A DNA stretch of 64,000 bases from Mixta tenebrionis (GCF_006517625.1 NZ_VHQI01000002.1:62001-126000), one strand, 5' to 3'. Shown: positions 1 to 10,005, numbered from the stretch's first letter. Made by a program: numbers and translations. Notes: generated by a model from the letters alone, not told the origin.

Positions 1-3000
1 ACAGGCAGGTATTGCCGGCGATGGTCGCTTCATGGCTGCGGAACGCCGATCCTACCGGCGGACGAATCGCCAGCAGGCCGCCGGCCATGCCTTTGCCTAC
101 GTAGTCATTGGCGTCGCCGGTCAGCGTCTGCTCAACGCCGCCCGCGTTCCAGACGCCAAAGCTCTGGCCGGCGGTGCCGCTGTAGTGAATTTTGATCGGA
201 TCGGACGCCAGCCCCTGATCGCCGTGGATCGTGGCGATCGCGCCGGAAAGCATGGCGCCGACGGAGCGATCGGTATTGCGGATATCAAACCAGAAGGTTT
301 TGCTCTGTTTCGCTTCCACGTAGGGCATAGCCTGCTGCAGCAGCGCTTTGTTTAAATCACCGTTATCAAACGGCGGGTTGCCTTCGGTACAGTAAACCGC
401 TTTGCCGGGCATCGGCGTGGCGGTGACCAGCAGCGAAGAGAGATCCAGGTTCTGCTGTTTAGCGGTGAAGCCATCCAGCACCGTCAACAGATCGGTACGC
501 CCGATCAGATCCACCAGCCGCTTCACTCCCAGCTCCGCCATCAGCTCGCGCGTTTCCTGCGCGATAAACTGGAAGTAGTTGGTCACGCGATACGGCAGGC
601 CGTGGTAGTGGTTTTTACGCAGCTTCTCATCCTGCGTAGCCACGCCGGTGGCGCAGTTATTCAGATGGCAGATGCGCAGATATTTACAGCCCAGCGCCAC
701 CATCGGGCCGGTACCGAAACCAAAGCTTTCCGCGCCTAAAATCGCCGCCTTGATGATGTCGCGTCCAGTTTTTAGCCCGCCGTCCACCTGCAAACGGATC
801 TTATGGCGCAGGCCGTTGGCGACTAACGCCTGCTGGGTTTCCACCAGCCCCAGCTCCCACGGACAGCCGGCATATTTTACTGAGCTAAGCGGGCTGGCGC
901 CGGTGCCGCCGTCATAGCCGGCGATAGTAATCAGATCGGCATAGGCTTTTGCTACTCCGGTAGCAATGGTGCCGACGCCCGGCTCTGAAACCAGCTTCAC
1001 CGAAATCATCGCTTTTGGATTAACCTGCTTCAGATCGAAAATCAGCTGCGCCAGATCTTCAATTGAATAGATATCGTGATGCGGCGGCGGCGAGATCAGC
1101 GTGACGCCCGGCACCGAATAACGCAGCTTAGCGATGTAGGGCGTAACCTTATCGCCCGGCAGCTGTCCGCCTTCGCCCGGCTTGGCGCCCTGGGCTACTT
1201 TTATCTGAATAACGTCGGCGTTAACCAGGTAGGCTGGCGTCACGCCAAAGCGTCCGGAAGCGACCTGCTTAATACGGGAAACTTTGCTGGTGCCGTAACG
1301 CGCCGGATCTTCGCCGCCTTCGCCGGAGTTCGAGTAGCCGCCCAGGCTGTTCATCGCCTGCGCCAGCGACTCATGCGCTTCCGGGCTAAGGGCGCCGATA
1401 GACATGGCGGCGGTATCGAAGCGCTTAAACAGCTCGCTGGCGGGTTCTACCTCCTCCAGACTGACGGGCTGCGTGCCGGGTTTTATCGCCAGCAGGTCGC
1501 GCAGCGTCGCTACCGGACGTTCATTAACCTGGCGGGCATAGAGTTGATAATCGCTGTATTCACCGCTCTGTACCGCCGCTTGCAGCGTGCGCACCACGTC
1601 CGGGTTATAGGCGTGATACTCCCCGCCGTGGACATACTTCAGCAGGCCGCCCTGATCGAGCGGTTTCCGCTGCAGCCAGGCGCGCTTCGCCAGATTGACC
1701 AGATCCTGCTGGAAATCAGCAAAATTTGCGCCGCCGATCCGGCTGACCACGCCCTGAAAGCACAGGCTGGAGACGTCGCGATGCAGGCCAACCGCTTCGA
1801 ACAGCTTGGAGCAACGGTAGGAGGCGATAGTCGAAATGCCCATCTTCGACATAATCTTGTACAGCCCCTTATTGATGCCGTTACGGTAGTTCAGCATCAG
1901 CGTGCGGTAATCTTTTTCAATAATGCCGCTATCGGCCATTTTCGCCAGCGATTCATAGGCGAGATAGGGATAGATCGCGGTGGCGCCGAAGCCGAGCAGC
2001 ACCGCGAAATGGTGCGGATCGCGGGCGCTGGCGGTTTCGACGATGATATTAGCGTCGCAGCGCAGGTTTTTCTCTACCAGACGCGTCTGGATGGCGCCCA
2101 CCATCATCGGCGCCGGAACCGGCAGACGCTGTTCGCCGATCGCGCGATCGGAGAGCACCAGCAGTACCGTGCCGTTGCGCACCATGCTTTCCGCTTTAGC
2201 GCAAAGCTCATGAATAGTTGCTTCCAGCGTTTGCTCCGCCGGATTAAACGTACAGTCGAGGGTATCGGCGCGATAATATTCGCCTTCCATCGTGGTGAGC
2301 TGACGGAAATCAGAGAAGAGCAGGATCGGCGACTTAAAGGAGACGCGATGCGCCTGGCCCTCCGCCTCGCAGAATACGTTCATTTCGCGGCCGATGCTGG
2401 TGGCCAGCGACATCACGTGATTTTCCCGCAGCGGATCGATCGGCGGGTTGGTAACCTGAGCGAACTGCTGGCGGAAATAGTCGTAAATAATACGCGGGCG
2501 GCTGGAGAGCACCGCAAACGGCGTATCATCGCCCATTGAGCCGACCGCTTCCTGGCCGTTCTCGCCCAGCACGCGAATAATCTGATCCAGCTCTTCACTG
2601 CTGTAGCCGAACTGTTTCTGATAGGTCAGCAGGGTAACGTCGTCCAGCTCGCGGCTTCCCACCTGTTCGTCAGGCAGATCCTCAAACGGCACCAGGCGCT
2701 TAACGTTTTTTTCCATCCAGGACTGATAGGGATGGCGGCTTTTCAGATCGTCATCCGTCTCGGCGGAATGCAGAATGCGGCCCGCACGGGTATCGATAAC
2801 CATCAGCTCGCCAGGGCCGACGCGCCCCTTTTCCAGCACTTCGTCGGGCTGATAATCCCAGATGCCGACTTCTGAAGCGCAGGTGATCAGCTTGTCTTTG
2901 GTAATTACGTAGCGGGCCGGACGCAGGCCGTTACGATCGAGGTTACAGGCGGCGTAGCGCCCGTCAGACATAACGATGCCCGCCGGGCCGTCCCACGGCT

Positions 3001-3997
3001 CCATATGCATGGAGTTAAAGTCAAAGAAGGCGCGCAGCTCAGGGCCCATATCCGGGTTATTTTGCCAGGCTGGCGGCACCAACAGGCGCATGGCGCGGAT
3101 CAGGTCCATGCCGCCGTTGAGGAACAGCTCCAGCATATTATCCATCGAGCTGGAGTCTGAGCCGGTTTCATTAACGAAGGGGGCGGCATCCTGTAGATCG
3201 GGAATTAGCGGCGTCTGGAACTTATAGGCGCGCGCGCGCGCCCACTGACGGTTGCCGGCGATGGTATTAATCTCGCCGTTGTGCGCCATATAGCGGAACG
3301 GCTGCGCCAGCGGCCAGCGCGGCACGGTATTGGTTGAAAAGCGCTGGTGGAACAGGCAAATCGCCGATTCCAGGCGCAGATCCGCCAGATCAAGGTAAAA
3401 GCGCGGCAGATCGGCCGGCATACACAGGCCTTTATAGATATTGACCTGGTTAGAGAAGCTGCAAATATAAAATTCTTTGTCGTCCAGCGCCTCAATACGC
3501 TTTTCAATACGGCGGCGCGCCATATAAAGACGACGCTCCATATCACGCGGACGCCAGCCCGCGGGCGCGTTGATAAAAATCTGTTCGATACGGGGCAGAG
3601 AGGAGAGGGCGATGTCGCCCAGCACGTCCTGATTGGTTGGCACATCGCGCCAGCCTACGATAGATAAGGTTTCGCGTAGTACTTCATCTTCCACGATGCG
3701 GCGGCTGGCGCGGGCTTTTTCCTCATCCTGGCTGAGGAACAGCATGCCTACGGCATAGTTCTTCGCCAGGCGCCAGCCCTGTTCTTCCGCAACAATGCGA
3801 AAAAAACGATCGGGTTTTTGCAGCAGCAGGCCGCAGCCGTCGCCGGTTTTGCCGTCGGCAAGAATTGCGCCGCGGTGCTGCATACGAGCCAGGGCGTGAA
3901 TCGCAGTGCGCACTACTTTATGGCTGGGTTCGCCTTCAATATGAGCGATCAGGCCGAAACCACAGTTATCCTTTTCAAGGGATTTATCGTACAACAT
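1..3997 (-). CDS. gltB: Glutamate synthase (NADPH) large subunit, C-terminal end outside window
   Basis: Makes glutamate from glutamine and 2-oxoglutarate together with GltD. The 1332 codons present follow E. coli GltB closely from residue 1. Cys12 (context DNCGFG) is the N-terminal glutaminase nucleophile, exposed after removal of an 11-residue propeptide. The FMN synthase domain and the 3Fe-4S cysteines (CxxxxxCxxxxC in GCKYLRICHLNNC) are present. About 150 C-terminal residues lie left of the window. The start is fixed at 3997: an SD of GGGGAGG lies 7 bases upstream, and the frame reaches a TGA at 4076-4078 with no ATG, GTG or TTG between. It is divergent from arcB. Confidence 0.97.
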   Translation of the reverse strand, partial: MLYDKSLEKDNCGFGLIAHIEGEPSHKVVRTAIHALARMQHRGAILADGKTGDGCGLLLQKPDRFFRIVAEEQGWRLAKNYAVGMLFLSQDEEKARASRRIVEDEVLRETLSIVGWRDVPTNQDVLGDIALSSLPRIEQIFINAPAGWRPRDMERRLYMARRRIEKRIEALDDKEFYICSFSNQVNIYKGLCMPADLPRFYLDLADLRLESAICLFHQRFSTNTVPRWPLAQPFRYMAHNGEINTIAGNRQWARARAYKFQTPLIPDLQDAAPFVNETGSDSSSMDNMLELFLNGGMDLIRAMRLLVPPAWQNNPDMGPELRAFFDFNSMHMEPWDGPAGIVMSDGRYAACNLDRNGLRPARYVITKDKLITCASEVGIWDYQPDEVLEKGRVGPGELMVIDTRAGRILHSAETDDDLKSRHPYQSWMEKNVKRLVPFEDLPDEQVGSRELDDVTLLTYQKQFGYSSEELDQIIRVLGENGQEAVGSMGDDTPFAVLSSRPRIIYDYFRQQFAQVTNPPIDPLRENHVMSLATSIGREMNVFCEAEGQAHRVSFKSPILLFSDFRQLTTMEGEYYRADTLDCTFNPAEQTLEATIHELCAKAESMVRNGTVLLVLSDRAIGEQRLPVPAPMMVGAIQTRLVEKNLRCDANIIVETASARDPHHFAVLLGFGATAIYPYLAYESLAKMADSGIIEKDYRTLMLNYRNGINKGLYKIMSKMGISTIASYRCSKLFEAVGLHRDVSSLCFQGVVSRIGGANFADFQQDLVNLAKRAWLQRKPLDQGGLLKYVHGGEYHAYNPDVVRTLQAAVQSGEYSDYQLYARQVNERPVATLRDLLAIKPGTQPVSLEEVEPASELFKRFDTAAMSIGALSPEAHESLAQAMNSLGGYSNSGEGGEDPARYGTSKVSRIKQVASGRFGVTPAYLVNADVIQIKVAQGAKPGEGGQLPGDKVTPYIAKLRYSVPGVTLISPPPHHDIYSIEDLAQLIFDLKQVNPKAMISVKLVSEPGVGTIATGVAKAYADLITIAGYDGGTGASPLSSVKYAGCPWELGLVETQQALVANGLRHKIRLQVDGGLKTGRDIIKAAILGAESFGFGTGPMVALGCKYLRICHLNNCATGVATQDEKLRKNHYHGLPYRVTNYFQFIAQETRELMAELGVKRLVDLIGRTDLLTVLDGFTAKQQNLDLSSLLVTATPMPGKAVYCTEGNPPFDNGDLNKALLQQAMPYVEAKQSKTFWFDIRNTDRSVGAMLSGAIATIHGDQGLASDPIKIHYSGTAGQSFGVWNAGGVEQTLTGDANDYVGKGMAGGLLAIRPPVGSAFRSHEATIAGNTCL

Positions 3998-4220
3998 TTC
4001 AGTGAACCTCCCCAGGCTCTGCGGATTCCCGGCGTCAGCGGCGGGCGTAGAAAGGGCAGGCGGCTGGTTAGCGCGTCATACGCTCATCGGTCGCATTGCT
4101 CCCAGTCATTGCCTCAGGCATCGGTGACACAAGTATTGCGGACTTGTTTCGAGGGAATCTCAATTACTGCATAAATATGATGAGCGGAACGCTCATCCGA
4201 AAAGCTTCCAGCGGATTTCC

Positions 4221-4249
4221 AACTTATCGGGAAAGCGTAAAGAGGTCAA
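4221..4249 (-). promoter_or_regulatory. Likely gltB promoter (sigma-70)
   Basis: On the minus strand TTGACC and TAAGTT are separated by 17 bases. This predicts a start near 4214 and a gltB leader of about 215 nt. Only sequence match supports it. Confidence 0.5.
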
Positions 4250-4358
4250 CCAGGCCTTCTGATTGCGCTTTTTAACGCTTTAACTTACTAACTTTTTGAT
4301 TTATAAAATTTTTACTCAATGTTTTATCTTGAGGGCGCAGCTGGCCTGCGCGGGATAG

Positions 4359-4374
4359 TGTGAGCTGTCTCACT
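4359..4374. promoter_or_regulatory. CRP-like site between gltB and arcB
   Basis: TGTGA-N6-TCACT matches the CRP consensus TGTGA-N6-TCACA at 9 of 10 fixed bases. It lies about 145 bp upstream of the predicted gltB start and 560 bp upstream of arcB, so its target is unclear. Confidence 0.45.
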
Positions 4375-4935
4375 ATAGGGCAGCGGTCAAATCTCTGCAC
4401 CATGCTAGTGTCGGCGCGTATTGCAGGATTAAATGCTATAAATTACGTCGGGATTATGGAATCTGACTGTTTTTCTTATAACTTTACTTTTTCGCTAAAC
4501 ACAGGATGATTATTAGCAAATCTAATTGAGTGGTGAATGATTAAAAACGCGCTTAATTTGAATGATTATTCTTTAGCGTTGGTAAGATGAGAGGCAGCGC
4601 AGGAGCATTTTTTAAGGAAATCGAGGCTAAACGGCGGCATCTGATTAAACAAACATACCTTCAGTCTATGCAACCTGATGAAATCGTCGCGGTTTTAACC
4701 CACCCTACGCTTGCTTGCGGCGGCATCCGACCACATACCTCAATAGCGCTCCCGCAGCGCTTGCTTTACCTTTTACCTTCCTTCTCACGGGCCTTTGCCG
4801 CCAGGCGTCGCCCGGTTTGCCTGCTTGTTCTTCTGAAGCCAGCGCCGTCGCCGCCATCTTCTCGTTTACGCTTGTCTCAACCGGTTAGCGGCAAAGTGGG
4901 GTATGATGGAAAAAGAGACCAGGAAGGAAGCTGAT

Positions 4936-7281
4936 ATGAAACAAATTCGTCTGTTGGCGCAATATTATGTCGATTTGATGGTCAAGCTGGGGCTGATTCG
5001 TTTTTCCCTGCTGCTGGCCTCCGCGTTAGTAGTGCTGGCCATGGTGGTGCAGATGGCGGTTACCATGCTGCTGCGCGGCCATGTGGAAAGTATCGATATG
5101 GTACGTTCCGTGTTTTTTGGGCTGTTAATCACTCCCTGGGCGGTTTACTTTCTCTCGGTGGTGGTAGAGCAGCTGGAGGAGTCGCGCCAGCGGCTTTCCC
5201 GGCTGGTGGATAAGCTGGAAGAGATGCGTAAGCGCGATCTTGAGCTAAACCAGCAGATGAAAGAAACCATCAGCCAGTTGAATCAGGAAATTGCCGATCG
5301 CGTTAAAGCGGAAGAGGCGCGCCTGCTGGTGGTCGATAAGCTGAAAGAGGAGATGGCGCGACGCGAACAGGCGCAAATCGAACTTGAACAGCAATCATCT
5401 TTTCTGCGATCTTTTCTGGATGCTTCGCCCGATTTGGTGTTTTACCGCAATATCGATCAGCAGTTTTCTGGCTGCAACCGGGCAATGGAGCTGTTGATCG
5501 GCAAAAGCGAAAGGCAGCTGATCGGCCTGACGCCGAAAGAAGTTTACGATGACGAAACGGCGGCGAAAGTGCTGGAAACCGATGAAAAGGTATTCCGCCA
5601 TAATGTTTCGCTTACCTATGAGCAGTGGCTGCAATATCCCGACGGGCGTAAAGCCTGCTTCGAAATCCGCAAAGTCCCTTATTACGATCGCGTCGGCAAA
5701 CGCAGCGGCCTGATGGGCTTTGGCCGTGATATCACCGAGCGTAAGCGCTATCAGGACGCGCTGGAAAACGCCAGCCGTGAGAAAACCACCTTTATTTCTA
5801 CCATCAGCCACGAGCTGCGCACGCCGCTTAACGGCATCGTCGGGCTAAGCCGTATTTTGCTTGATACCGATTTAAATCAGGAGCAGCTGAAATATCTCAA
5901 AACGATCCACGTCTCGGCGATCACGCTGGGCAATATTTTTAATGACGTTATCGAGATGGATAAAATCGAGCGGCGCAAAGTGCAGCTTGATAATCAGCCG
6001 CTTGATTTCACCAGCTTCCTTGCCGATCTGGAAAACCTTTCCGGCCTGCTGGCGCAGCCGAAGGGGCTCAGGTTTGTGCTCCATCCGCAGCTGCCGCTGC
6101 CGCATAAAATTATCGCCGACGGCACCCGGCTACGCCAGATACTGTGGAATCTGATCGGCAATGCGGTGAAGTTTACCCGCCAGGGCGAAATTGTGGTACG
6201 AGTCAGCTACGAGGCGGAGCAGCTACGCTTCGAGGTTGAGGATTCAGGGATGGGCATTCCCTTTGATGAGCAGGACAAGATTTTCGCCATGTATTATCAG
6301 GTAAAAGATCAGCATGGCGGCAAGCCGGCAACCGGCACCGGCATCGGCCTGGCGGTTTCACGTCGCCTGGCGCAGGCGATGGGCGGCGATATCACGGTAC
6401 GCAGCGCGCCGGGAGAGGGGGCGTGCTTTACGGTTACGCTGAAAGCGCCGCGCGTGGCGGGAGAGGTGGAAGATGAAATGCCGGCGGATGAGATGCCGCT
6501 GCCTGCGCTCCATGTGCTGCTGGTCGAAGATATTGAACTTAACGTAGTGGTGGCGCGTTCGGTGCTGGAAAAATTGGGCAACAGCGTGGAGGTGGCCATG
6601 ACCGGCCAGGAAGCGCTTGATATGTTCGAGCCTGACGAGTTTGACCTGGTGCTGCTGGATATTCAGCTGCCGGATATGACCGGGCTGGATGTTGCGCGGG
6701 AAATCCATCAGCGCTTTAAAGACAGCGCGCTGCCGCCGCTGATCGCGCTGACCGCTAACGTATTAAAAGATAAGAAAGAGTACCTTGATGCCGGAATGGA
6801 TGACGTATTGAGCAAGCCGCTGGCGGTTCCGGCGCTAACCGCCATGATTAAAAAGTTTTGGGATTATCAGGAAGCGACGACGCCAGCGATAGCGCATGAG
6901 CGCATGGATGATAAAAAGCTGGCGTTGCTCGATCTGCCGATGCTGGAGCAGTACACCGAACTGGTCGGTCCTTCGCTGATTACGCGCAGCCTCGATATGT
7001 TTGAGCAGATGATGCCGGGCTATCTGGCGGTGCTGGATTCTAATATGATGGCGCGCGATCAAAAGGGCATCGCTGAAGAAGGGCATAAAATCAAAGGCGC
7101 GGCAGGTTCGGTAGGCTTACAGCATCTGCAGCAGTTAGCGAAACAGATTCAGAGTCCCGAACTACCCGCGTGGTGGGATAATGTGCAGGAATGGATTGAT
7201 GAGCTGAAGCAGGAGTGGCGACACGATGTGGAAGTGCTACGAGAGTGGGTAAAACAGCAGCCAGACGCTGGAAAAAAATGA
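4936..7281 (+). CDS. arcB: Tripartite hybrid histidine kinase of the Arc redox system
   Basis: Senses the quinone-pool redox state and phosphorylates ArcA through a His-Asp-His relay. The 781 residues match E. coli ArcB (778) in order: two N-terminal membrane segments (about 24-80), a coiled-coil linker, a PAS domain, the kinase core with H292 in STISHELRTP, the receiver with D575 in LLDIQLPD, and the HPt domain with H717 in EEGHKIKGA. The ATG at 4936 is preferred over upstream starts because it has the SD AGGAAGGAAG and matches the family N-terminus MKQIRLLAQYYVDLM. The last codons overlap the terminator of antisense ArcZ. Confidence 0.98.
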   Translation: MKQIRLLAQYYVDLMVKLGLIRFSLLLASALVVLAMVVQMAVTMLLRGHVESIDMVRSVFFGLLITPWAVYFLSVVVEQLEESRQRLSRLVDKLEEMRKRDLELNQQMKETISQLNQEIADRVKAEEARLLVVDKLKEEMARREQAQIELEQQSSFLRSFLDASPDLVFYRNIDQQFSGCNRAMELLIGKSERQLIGLTPKEVYDDETAAKVLETDEKVFRHNVSLTYEQWLQYPDGRKACFEIRKVPYYDRVGKRSGLMGFGRDITERKRYQDALENASREKTTFISTISHELRTPLNGIVGLSRILLDTDLNQEQLKYLKTIHVSAITLGNIFNDVIEMDKIERRKVQLDNQPLDFTSFLADLENLSGLLAQPKGLRFVLHPQLPLPHKIIADGTRLRQILWNLIGNAVKFTRQGEIVVRVSYEAEQLRFEVEDSGMGIPFDEQDKIFAMYYQVKDQHGGKPATGTGIGLAVSRRLAQAMGGDITVRSAPGEGACFTVTLKAPRVAGEVEDEMPADEMPLPALHVLLVEDIELNVVVARSVLEKLGNSVEVAMTGQEALDMFEPDEFDLVLLDIQLPDMTGLDVAREIHQRFKDSALPPLIALTANVLKDKKEYLDAGMDDVLSKPLAVPALTAMIKKFWDYQEATTPAIAHERMDDKKLALLDLPMLEQYTELVGPSLITRSLDMFEQMMPGYLAVLDSNMMARDQKGIAEEGHKIKGAAGSVGLQHLQQLAKQIQSPELPAWWDNVQEWIDELKQEWRHDVEVLREWVKQQPDAGKK

Positions 7282-7397
7282 CCCCGGCTTGTGCCGGGGT
7301 GCGCGAATACTGCGCCAACACCAGGGAAAAAGGTTGCTCAGGCCATTCTTAGAAGAGTTCACTAGCGGCATAAGCATGGTATTGGGTAACGCCTGGA
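7272..7397 (-). ncRNA. arcZ: ArcZ Hfq-dependent small RNA
   Basis: On the minus strand the conserved ArcZ 3' part is intact: CCCTGGTGTTGGCGCAGTAT, then CGCGCACC, then a CCCCGGC/GCCGGGG terminator hairpin (7282-7299) and seven U (7272-7278). It lies in the E. coli position, convergent with arcB. The 5' part has drifted; its end near 7397 is inferred from the usual length of about 121 nt and a weak -10 (TGCTAA). In E. coli ArcZ activates rpoS translation and is repressed by ArcA-P. The U-run is the complement of the two last Lys codons of arcB. Confidence 0.92.
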
Positions 7398-7399
7398 CA

Positions 7400-8130
7400 C
7401 ACCTTAGCAAATCTCACAGAATCTGTTAAATCATTCATTAAAATTTGTGATGTTGAACAGCGTTTGCACTCATAAAACATTAATTTGGTGATACAGTCAG
7501 TCGTGTAATTAACTGAGGCCCTATATTGGCGTCAATTTGAGCTTTTGTAAAGGATTTCATTGCAAAAAAATTTGCTCATAATAAGAGTCCGTTTTACACA
7601 AAAGTTTTAGTGATTCACCATTAACTATGGAGAATGTCACTTTTGCTTAATGTCTTGTAATTAAATGTAATTAATCACCAGTCCAGAATATTGTCCTTCT
7701 CACCAACCGCCTGGTAACCGGAGGGAAGAGAGAGGCTTTAGCTGTAAAGTTATCGTAACTAAGTGAGAAACTAAAAACGATCTTGATGAAGATAAAAAGA
7801 GATGGGAAGTGAACAATGAAAGTGCAGTTTACTTGAGCTAACTTTGTCTTTTCTTTCGATTGGGCGCCGCTTTTTTATTTCATATATAAGGTTTTTGAAT
7901 GTATGGCCTGTTGGGCGTTGATAATGTTGCGAGAGGTTTTATCAGGTACTCACCAATGTCACTAACCTTTGGAACCGATTCCTTTGAGATGGAAGCCATT
8001 GATGCAAGAAGAAATTAACAAAAACTAAAGTTCTGAATCATAAAAATGAGTGCAAAAAAGCGGCGTTTTGCGGCGCATTTCGCGATTTATTCGTAGCATT
8101 GAGCAAAGCGAAAATGAGAGTAATTGATAA
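7400..8130. other. AT-rich gene-free region between arcZ and mtgA
   Basis: About 730 bp with no plausible coding frame. In E. coli elbB lies here; it is absent and no remnant is recognisable. TTAACA/TTTAAC-like elements at 7420-7470 could be ArcA contacts for arcZ, but this is weak. Confidence 0.6.
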
Positions 8131-8877
8131 GTGAGAAAAACAGGTAACAGTGCGAATCGTTTCGGAAAAGGTAACAAAGGCCTGCTCTCTTTTGGCAGGC
8201 GCTGGCTGCTGCGGATCTGTTTTTTGCTGGGCGGCATCTGGCTGGCCGGGATCTTATTATTCTCTTTTTTACCGGTTCCCTTCTCCGCGGTAATGGCGGA
8301 GCGCCAGATCGCCGCCTGGATCGAAGGGCGGTTTTCGTGGGTAGCGCATTCTGATTGGGTCGCCAGCGATAAGATTTCGCCATGGGTTTCGCTGGCCGTT
8401 ATCGCCGCTGAAGACCAAAAGTTTCCTGAACATTGGGGATTTGACGTCGCTGCGATTGAATCGGTATTGAATAACCAGGACAAAAGGCTGCGTGGCGCCT
8501 CCACCATCTCGCAACAAACGGCGAAAAACTTATTTCTGTGGGATGGGCGCAGCTGGTTGCGTAAGGGGCTGGAGGCAGGTTTGACGCTGGCACTGGAAGG
8601 GGTATGGAGCAAAAAACGCATCCTGACGGTTTACCTGAATATCGCCGAGTTCGGCGACGGCATCTTTGGCGTTGAGGCTGCGGCGCAGCGCTATTTTCAT
8701 AAGCCCGCCAGCGCTCTGACGATATCCGAAGCCGCGCTGCTGGCGGCCGTATTGCCAAACCCGCTGCGTTTTCGCGTCGATGCGCCATCGGGCTATGTTC
8801 GCCAGCGGCAGCAGTGGATCATGCGACAGATGCGCCAGTTAGGTGGAACAGGCTATATTCAACAATATCGCCTGTAA
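8131..8877 (+). CDS. mtgA: Monofunctional biosynthetic peptidoglycan transglycosylase
   Basis: Polymerises lipid II into glycan strands at the periplasmic face of the inner membrane. It has 248 residues against 242 in E. coli. A single membrane anchor (about 25-50) is followed by a GT51 domain with the catalytic motif [12 protein letters not shown] (Glu94) and [20 protein letters not shown]. The start is a GTG with a weak SD (GAGAG); the N-terminal 20 residues are basic and variable. It converges on npr with only 4 bp between stop codons and no terminator. Confidence 0.95.
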   Translation: MRKTGNSANRFGKGNKGLLSFGRRWLLRICFLLGGIWLAGILLFSFLPVPFSAVMAERQIAAWIEGRFSWVAHSDWVASDKISPWVSLAVIAAEDQKFPEHWGFDVAAIESVLNNQDKRLRGASTISQQTAKNLFLWDGRSWLRKGLEAGLTLALEGVWSKKRILTVYLNIAEFGDGIFGVEAAAQRYFHKPASALTISEAALLAAVLPNPLRFRVDAPSGYVRQRQQWIMRQMRQLGGTGYIQQYRL

Positions 8878-8881
8878 GGTT

Positions 8882-9154
8882 CTACTCTTCGTCAAAACCG
8901 GCGTCGAAAAGTTCAATGACCGCCGCCAGCGCCTGCTGCTCCTGCGGGCCGCTCGCTTCAATCTCAATATGGCCGCCTTTGGCCGAATCAAGCATCAGCA
9001 GGGCGATTACGCTGCTGGCTTCGGCTTCGGTGCCCGCTTCGTTACGCAGCAGCACTTCAGCATCAAAGCTCTGCACCAGCTCAAACAGTTTCATCGCCGG
9101 GCGCGCATGCATGCCCAGCTTATTTTTAATTTCAACAGTTTGCCTGACGGTCAT
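8882..9154 (-). CDS. npr: Nitrogen-PTS phosphocarrier protein NPr
   Basis: HPr-like carrier passing phosphate from EI-Ntr (PtsP) to EIIA-Ntr (PtsN). The 90 residues equal the E. coli length; His16 in GMHARPA is the phosphorylated residue. The ATG at 9154 overlaps the rapZ stop by 4 bases (ATGA), so translation is probably coupled. It is the last gene of the leftward rpoN-linked cluster. Confidence 0.97.
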   Translation of the reverse strand: MTVRQTVEIKNKLGMHARPAMKLFELVQSFDAEVLLRNEAGTEAEASSVIALLMLDSAKGGHIEIEASGPQEQQALAAVIELFDAGFDEE

Positions 9155-10005
9155 GATTTGCGTTTTTCCAGCGTACGATGGCGGGACTGGACATTCTTGC
9201 CGCGCGAACGAAAATAGTCCGCCAGCTGTTCGGCAATGTAGACGGAGCGGTGTTTGCCGCCGGTACAGCCGATAGCGACGGTCAGATAGCTGCGGTTGTT
9301 GGTTTCCAGCATAGGCAGCCACAGTTCCAGATAGCTGCGGGTCTGATAAATAAAATTATGCACTTCGGTGTGGCGGTCGAGAAACGCCGCAACGGGGCGA
9401 TCGAGACCGGTCATCGGGCGCAGTTTGGGATCCCAGTGCGGGTTCGGCAGAAAGCGCACGTCGAAAACATAATCGGCGTCGATAGGGATGCCGTGCTTAT
9501 AGCCGAAGGATTCAAACACCATCGTCAGTTCGCGTTCGCGCTTGCCAAGCAGGCGGGTGCGCAGCATTTCGGCCAGCTCATGCACGGACATTTCTGAAGT
9601 ATCAACGATTAGATCGGCGCGCGATCGCAGCGGCTCCAGCAGATCGTTTTCTTCATCAATGGCGCTTTCCAGCGAGAGATTTTTACTGGAGAGCGGGTGC
9701 AGACGGCGGGTGTCGCTGTAGCGGCGAATCAGGGTATTACGATCGGCATCCAGAAACAGCAGCTGCGGCGAAAAGCTGCCGGGCAGGCTGGTTAACGCTT
9801 TTTCCAGCACGTCCGGCGTTTCCGGCATATTACGCACGTCAATACTGACGGCGGCGGAGATATTGCGCTCGGATAACGAATTCGCCAGTTCGGGCAGCAG
9901 CGTTACCGGCAGGTTATCTACGCAGTAAAATCCCATATCCTCCAGCGCGCGTAGCGCGACGGATTTCCCTGAGCCTGAACGTCCGCTGACGATCATCAGC
10001 ACCAT
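9151..10005 (-). CDS. rapZ: RNase adapter protein RapZ
   Basis: Binds the sRNAs GlmY and GlmZ and directs GlmZ to RNase E, controlling glucosamine-6-phosphate synthase. The 284 residues are nearly identical to the E. coli protein: Walker A GRSGSGKS near the N-terminus and the conserved C-terminal [15 protein letters not shown] with a basic tail ([10 protein letters not shown]). The start at 10005 has SD GGGGAGAG; an upstream in-frame start would add 16 residues not found in the family. Confidence 0.97.
   Translation of the reverse strand: MVLMIVSGRSGSGKSVALRALEDMGFYCVDNLPVTLLPELANSLSERNISAAVSIDVRNMPETPDVLEKALTSLPGSFSPQLLFLDADRNTLIRRYSDTRRLHPLSSKNLSLESAIDEENDLLEPLRSRADLIVDTSEMSVHELAEMLRTRLLGKRERELTMVFESFGYKHGIPIDADYVFDVRFLPNPHWDPKLRPMTGLDRPVAAFLDRHTEVHNFIYQTRSYLELWLPMLETNNRSYLTVAIGCTGGKHRSVYIAEQLADYFRSRGKNVQSRHRTLEKRKS

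Larger units (their letters stand above)
3998..4935. other. Gene-free spacer between gltB and arcB
   Basis: About 940 bp between divergent gltB and arcB. In E. coli this space holds yhcC, a radical-SAM gene; no trace of its cysteine motif is seen here in any frame I checked. The left half holds the gltB leader, promoter and a CRP-like site. The right half is AT-rich to mixed and ends in a possible arcB -10 (TATGAT, 4902-4907). An open frame at 4587-4934 has no recognisable product and no clear SD. Confidence 0.6.

Noticed and set aside
1076-2539. 487-codon open frame on the plus strand
   Set aside because: It is antisense to gltB, has no SD and reads as low-complexity mirror sequence; gltB on the other strand is certain.
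4587-4934. 115-codon frame before arcB
   Set aside because: No recognisable domain, no clear SD, and it runs into arcB in another frame; codon use is unlike neighbours.
8055-8085. GCGGCG-TTTT-GCGGCGC near mtgA as a terminator
   Set aside because: The arms are direct, not inverted, repeats, so no stem forms.
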